Of a DNA stretch of 6,238 bases, positions 1-6,238 are shown one piece after another; within the stretch, counting starts at the first letter, position 1, and the number at the start of each line of letters is the position of its first letter. Source of the stretch: Methylothermaceae bacterium (GTDB lineage Bacteria; Pseudomonadota; Gammaproteobacteria; Methylococcales; Methylothermaceae). The notes below the pieces were generated by a model. It had not been told where the DNA came from, did not search any database, and saw only the letters and a program-made list of their open reading frames with translations. Location of the stretch: NCBI GenBank assembly GCA_027024125.1, contig JALVSV010000498.1, positions 1 to 6,238 of the forward strand. The letters run 5' to 3'. The position numbers and the translations under genes were made by a program.

Positions 1-62
1 AAAACGCCATGAATACTTCCCTGTAGGCTCCACGCCGGCTTCCCTGCCGGCGAGGCTTTCGA
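1..62. repeat. Probable dispersed palindromic repeat, cut by the window edge
   Basis: The segment holds a perfect inverted repeat, CGCCGGC (33-39), loop TTCCCT, GCCGGCG (46-52). It also has short direct repeats TTCCCTG (17-23 and 40-46) and AGGCT (25-29 and 53-57). The phrase around 5-30, reading like GCCATGAATACTTCCCTGTA, resembles an intergenic repeat I remember from several gammaproteobacterial genomes, usually lying just after genes. There is no U-tract after the hairpin on either strand, so it is not a classical terminator, although it may still halt or protect the sbcB transcript. The palindrome is seen directly; the dispersed-repeat identity is inferred. Confidence 0.45.
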
Positions 63-100
63 ATCAGACCACCTGCCCCTCCAATCAATCATTTACGTGT

Positions 101-264
101 TTAGATGACGTGGTCCTGTGCTGGGAGAATTTCCCTCGCATACGTTGCCAGAGCCTGCACAATAGTCTTGTGTGACTGAATCGTCTCTGAATCCAACCGC
201 TTCAGCTCTGCCCAAAATTCATCCCAGGTGATGGAAGCCCCGGCATCGGGACAGGTCAGGCGTT

Positions 265-283
<19 letters not shown>
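101..283 (-). pseudogene. sbcB: Out-of-frame C-terminal remnant of sbcB
   Basis: Reading the minus strand from 283 in a different frame from the main sbcB ORF gives 60 codons ending at TAA (103-101). The peptide starts WEHFRLKRLTC, continues DAGASITWDEFW and ends near VQALATYAREIL. The start matches the region after the conserved EEQ-RW of exonuclease I (E. coli RWLEHRRQVF), and the end matches its last helix (LLKALWQYAEEIV). It is therefore the true C-terminus of sbcB, separated from the body by a missing stretch of about 25 codons and a frame change at 280-283. It has no start codon of its own at that point and is unlikely to be translated alone. The homology is from memory of the family, not from a search. 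Confidence 0.8.
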
Positions 284-3007
<2,724 letters not shown>

Positions 3008-3009
3008 AC

Positions 3010-4584
3010 ATGACGGATATCCATGCCCACAAGATACTGATCCTGGATTTTGGTTCCCAGTACACTCAGTTGATTGCCCGCCGCATCCGCGAAGTGGGTG
3101 TCTATTGCGAAATTCATCCGTTCGATTGGTCGGAAGACAGCATTCGCCGATTCAATCCCCGGGGTATCGTGTTGTCCGGTGGCCCCCGTACGGTGACAGA
3201 GGATTTCACTCCACGGGCACCACAAGTGGTATTTGAAATGGGTGTGCCTGTGCTGGGCATCTGTTACGGCATGCAGACTATGGCAGCGCAACTGGGTGGA
3301 CAGGTGGAGACTTCTCTCAAACGCGAATTCGGTTATGCCCAGGTCAGGATCAAGGGGCATTCCAGGTTGCTCGAGGAGATCGAGGATCATACGACGCCCG
3401 ATGGAGCCGCTCTGCTCGATGTATGGATGAGTCATGGCGACCGGGTCACCGAGCTGCCCCCTGGCTTCAGAGCGATTGCCTACACTGACGATGCGCCCAT
3501 AGCAGGAATGGCTGATGAAGAGCGCCATTTCTATGGGCTGCAATTCCATCCCGAGGTGACCCATACCCGTCAGGGTGAGCGCATCCTTAAGCGCTTTGTG
3601 CGCTTGATCTGTGGCTGTGAGCAGGTATGGACGCCAGGGAACATCATTGAAGAAAGCATTCATACGATCCAAGAGCAGGTGGGGAGCGACAAAGTGCTAT
3701 TGGGGTTGTCCGGAGGGGTGGACTCCTCCGTGGTCGCTGCCCTGCTACACAAGGCCATCGGTGATCAATTGACCTGTGTGTTCGTGGATACGGGTCTGTT
3801 GCGCCTGCACGAAGGAGACAATGTGATGGCGACCCTTGCCAAACACATGGGGGTGAAGGTGATCCGGGTGAATGCCGCTCAGCGCTATTTCGAGGCGCTC
3901 AAGGGCATATCCGATCCCGAGGAAAAAAGGCGTATCATCGGCCACCTGTTCATTGAGATTTTCGAAGAGGAAGCGGTCAAATTACAGGATGTCTCCTGGC
4001 TTGCCCAAGGCACCATCTATCCAGACGTGATCGAGTCGGCCGCAGCCAGAACCGCCAAGGCAAACCTGATCAAATCACATCACAATGTCGCGGCTCTTCC
4101 AGACACCATGAACCTGAAACTGGTCGAGCCTTTGCGAGAGCTGTTCAAGGACGAGGTGCGCAAGATAGGACTGGAGTTGGGACTACCCTATGAAATGGTC
4201 TATCGCCACCCTTTTCCAGGTCCCGGCCTTGGTGTACGGATATTGGGAGAAGTGCGGCCTGAATATGCCGACATTCTGCGCCTGGCCGATGACATTTTCA
4301 TCTCTGAGCTCCGCAAGCACAATCTCTATGATCAGATCAGCCAGGCATTTGCGGTCTTTCTGCCGGTCAAATCCGTCGGTGTGATGGGAGACGAACGCAG
4401 CTACGAATATGTCATCGCCCTGCGGGCGGTCGAGACTACCGATTTCATGACCGCCCGTTGGTTTCAGCTTCCCTATGATTTTCTTGACACCGTGTCGCGG
4501 CGTATCATCAATGAGGTCAGGGGCATATCCCGGGTTGTCTACGACGTTTCCGGCAAGCCCCCGGCGACCATCGAATGGGAGTAA
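3010..4584 (+). CDS. guaA: GMP synthase (glutamine-hydrolysing)
   Basis: Cytoplasmic enzyme that converts XMP to GMP using ATP and ammonia released from glutamine, taking the product of GuaB. The protein has 524 residues (E. coli 525). The N-terminal class I glutamine amidotransferase domain, about 1-200, has the triad C85 (GICYGMQ), H180 and E182 (QFHPEVTH). The ATP-pyrophosphatase domain carries the P-loop SGGVDSS (234-240). The C-terminal dimerisation and XMP-binding domain includes [13 protein letters not shown] (398-410) and ends in the invariant KPPATIEWE. The ATG lies only 2 nt after the guaB stop and has no obvious ribosome binding site, so it is probably translated by coupling to guaB. 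All key residues are present. Confidence 0.98.
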   Translation: MTDIHAHKILILDFGSQYTQLIARRIREVGVYCEIHPFDWSEDSIRRFNPRGIVLSGGPRTVTEDFTPRAPQVVFEMGVPVLGICYGMQTMAAQLGGQVETSLKREFGYAQVRIKGHSRLLEEIEDHTTPDGAALLDVWMSHGDRVTELPPGFRAIAYTDDAPIAGMADEERHFYGLQFHPEVTHTRQGERILKRFVRLICGCEQVWTPGNIIEESIHTIQEQVGSDKVLLGLSGGVDSSVVAALLHKAIGDQLTCVFVDTGLLRLHEGDNVMATLAKHMGVKVIRVNAAQRYFEALKGISDPEEKRRIIGHLFIEIFEEEAVKLQDVSWLAQGTIYPDVIESAAARTAKANLIKSHHNVAALPDTMNLKLVEPLRELFKDEVRKIGLELGLPYEMVYRHPFPGPGLGVRILGEVRPEYADILRLADDIFISELRKHNLYDQISQAFAVFLPVKSVGVMGDERSYEYVIALRAVETTDFMTARWFQLPYDFLDTVSRRIINEVRGISRVVYDVSGKPPATIEWE

Positions 4585-5033
4585 GTCCCCGCGATGAAAT
4601 GTGGATGCGCCAAGCTTTGGAATTGGCCGAACAGGCCAAATCAGAAGGCGAAGTGCCCATCGGAGCGATCCTGGTCCACAGGGATCAGGTCGTTGGTGCT
4701 GGTTACAATCGCCCCATATCGTCCTGTGATCCCACTTCCCATGCCGAACTCGAGGCCCTTAGAGCGGCAGGGCAGACACTCCGTAACTATCGGTTACCGG
4801 AAACCGTCCTGTATGTGACCCTGGAGCCGTGCGTGATGTGTATGGGAGCCATTGTCCATGCCAGGGTCAGGCGATTGGTGTATGGGGCTTCCGACCCAAA
4901 GAGAGGCGCTGCTGGCAGTGTGGAGGCACTTCATCGGGCAGATTTCCTCAACCATCGGGTGGAGGTGGTGGGAGGGGTGTTAGCTGATGAAAGCAGGGAG
5001 ATGCTACTGGAATTCTTTGCCCAACGAAGATAA
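4575..5033 (+). CDS. tadA: tRNA-specific adenosine deaminase
   Basis: Zinc enzyme of the cytidine-deaminase fold that converts the wobble adenosine A34 to inosine, in bacteria chiefly in tRNA-Arg(ACG), so that one tRNA reads several arginine codons. The 152-residue protein shows the zinc and proton-shuttle motif H57-A58-E59 and the second zinc motif PCVMC with C86 and C89. [18 protein letters not shown] and the [13 protein letters not shown] tail are typical of TadA rather than of free-base deaminases. The first ATG overlaps the last 10 nt of guaA including its stop, so re-initiation by the same ribosomes is likely. ATGs at 4599 and 4605 are possible but would shorten the N-terminus to one or no residues before the WMRQALELA helix, so 4575 is preferred. 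tadA next to guaA is a recurring arrangement in gammaproteobacteria. Confidence 0.96.
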   Translation: MGVSPRDEMWMRQALELAEQAKSEGEVPIGAILVHRDQVVGAGYNRPISSCDPTSHAELEALRAAGQTLRNYRLPETVLYVTLEPCVMCMGAIVHARVRRLVYGASDPKRGAAGSVEALHRADFLNHRVEVVGGVLADESREMLLEFFAQRR

Positions 5034-5035
5034 GT

Positions 5036-5055
5036 GATGCGCCTATGGGCGCATC
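5036..5055. terminator. Hairpin between convergent tadA and mltF, probable two-way terminator
   Basis: GATGCGCC (5036-5043), loop TATG, GGCGCATC (5048-5055) forms a perfect 8-bp GC-rich stem. It begins 3 nt after the tadA stop and lies 7 nt beyond the mltF stop on the other strand, so it could end both transcripts. Neither side is followed by a strong T-run (TTGGGTTATA on the plus side), so intrinsic termination may be leaky. The stem is seen directly; the role is inferred from position. Confidence 0.6.
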
Positions 5056-5062
5056 CATTGGG

Positions 5063-6238
5063 TTATAGCGCCGCAGGAGTGGTCTCAGGCATTTTGGCTT
5101 TTGGCCGGCCCGGTATGGTGGTCCGATTAGGCATCTGTTTTTTCCGGGAGATGGGTCCATCGGTGAGCCGAACCAACAGATCGTAATAATTGCGAACGTT
5201 TTCCACATACCGCACTGGTTCATGGCCTAGGGCATATCCATGTTTGACCTTACTGTACCATTTCTTTTGCGTCAGAAGTGGGAGGTGTTTTTTTACATCT
5301 ATCCAGCGGTCAGGGTTGCCACCGGTCGATTGGGTCAGGACACGGGCATCTTCCAGATGTCCAAAACCAATGTTGTAGGCGGCCAGAGTGAGCCAGGTTC
5401 GGTCAGGTTCGGCAATACGTGCAGGGATCCTGGCTTTGATCTGGGCTAGGTAACGTGCTGCGCCTGGAATGGACTGTTTGGGGTCAAGCCTGTTTTTGGT
5501 GCGGATATGTTTTGCTGTTTGAAGGGTCAGCATCATGATGCCACGAACTCCGGTAGGAGATTTTGCGTTGTTGTTCCAGTGGGACTCCTGATAAGCGATG
5601 GCAGCTAGCAAACGCCAGTCCCAGCCAAATTGACGCGCTGCTTGTTCAAAATACGCTCGATATTTAGGCAGGCGTTCTTTGACATGTCTGTGGAATGTGA
5701 AGATGTCCACATAGCCCAGAGCATCCACATGACCATAATACTGATCCAGGAGCTGATCCAAGATCCGGTTTTGGCGAATATGTTGGAAAAACTTCTCCGC
5801 TTCCTTGTACAAGGTTGCGTCATGATTCTTGGAAAACGCCCAGGCCAGGGGTTCAGGTTCGGTCAAATCGAAGGCGATCTTGAGCCTCGGATAGAAACGC
5901 CTGAGGGTGGCGAACTGATTGGAATCGGTCACCGTGTAATTGCTTTGCTTTGCCTCGATACGTTGCAACAGAGTTTCGATATCCAGGTCGAGGGCTTGCC
6001 ATTCCAATTTTGGGTATCGCTTCTTCAGGACTTCAAGGGTTCGCTGATGGCTGGAACCGGCCATGACTTCCAGTCGGCCGGCCTGCAGATCCTGAACCGA
6101 TCGCGGTCTGCGGGTACCGCCAAGATAAATGACCTGTTCGGTGATCATTTGATAAGGTGTGGAAAATCGCAGATATTGTTTACGAACATCGGTGATGGTC
6201 AATCCTGCCGCTGCCATATCGGCTTCCCCCTTCACTAT
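5063..6238 (-). CDS. mltF: Membrane-bound lytic murein transglycosylase F, 5' end beyond the window
   Basis: Periplasmic, outer-membrane-associated enzyme that cleaves the glycan strands of peptidoglycan and forms 1,6-anhydromuramic ends. At least 391 C-terminal residues are present. By comparison with the E. coli protein (518 residues), roughly 110 residues are missing past the right edge, including the signal sequence and the first part of the solute-binding-like domain. Counting from the GTG at 6235, the rest of that substrate-binding-protein-like (SBP_bac_3) regulatory domain covers about 1-170. The lysozyme-like SLT domain follows from about 195, with catalytic E217 in AYQESHW and the motifs SPTGVRGIMMLT (226-237) and LAAYNIGFGHLEDAR (284-298). 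It ends in a basic, proline-rich tail (361-390). The GTG at 6235 is an internal valine codon, since the frame is open to the edge and the alignment continues through it. It faces tadA across 29 bp. The frame is intact. Confidence 0.95.
   Translation of the reverse strand: MVKGEADMAAAGLTITDVRKQYLRFSTPYQMITEQVIYLGGTRRPRSVQDLQAGRLEVMAGSSHQRTLEVLKKRYPKLEWQALDLDIETLLQRIEAKQSNYTVTDSNQFATLRRFYPRLKIAFDLTEPEPLAWAFSKNHDATLYKEAEKFFQHIRQNRILDQLLDQYYGHVDALGYVDIFTFHRHVKERLPKYRAYFEQAARQFGWDWRLLAAIAYQESHWNNNAKSPTGVRGIMMLTLQTAKHIRTKNRLDPKQSIPGAARYLAQIKARIPARIAEPDRTWLTLAAYNIGFGHLEDARVLTQSTGGNPDRWIDVKKHLPLLTQKKWYSKVKHGYALGHEPVRYVENVRNYYDLLVRLTDGPISRKKQMPNRTTIPGRPKAKMPETTPAAL

Noticed and set aside
6233..6235. 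GTG as the real start of mltF
   Set aside because: The frame is open to the window edge and the sequence across it (VKGEADMAAAGL) aligns with the middle of the MltF substrate-binding-like domain (E. coli NGNADLLAAGL), so the true start lies outside the window.

Overview
This is ordinary core-genome DNA from a gammaproteobacterium. The proteins align closely from memory with E. coli and Pseudomonas SbcB, GuaB, GuaA, TadA and MltF, and the order guaB-guaA-tadA followed by a convergent mltF is a familiar gammaproteobacterial arrangement. GC content is moderate (mid-50s by eye). I cannot place the organism below class level.

Layout. Positions 1-100 are noncoding and hold a GC-rich palindrome inside what looks like a dispersed repeat. 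Positions 101-1470 (minus strand) are sbcB, exonuclease I. Its reading frame stops early at 265, but the missing C-terminal end is still readable in another frame down to 101, so the gene carries a frameshifting deletion, or the assembly does. A 67-bp gap separates the sbcB start from the guaB start and carries a perfect TATAAT box facing guaB. guaB (1538-3007), guaA (3010-4584) and tadA (4575-5033) are tightly packed on the plus strand and look like one operon. A perfect 8-bp hairpin in the 29-bp gap after tadA separates it from the convergent mltF, which runs off the right edge without its N-terminus.

Function. GuaB and GuaA are the two consecutive steps from IMP to GMP. TadA makes inosine at the wobble position of a tRNA; it shares a transcript but not a pathway with the gua genes. 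MltF trims peptidoglycan in the periplasm. SbcB degrades single-stranded DNA 3'-to-5' in recombination and mismatch repair.

I looked for an undescribed system and found none. There is no defence gene, mobile element, CRISPR array or unexplained large ORF. The one observation that deserves follow-up is the lesion in sbcB.
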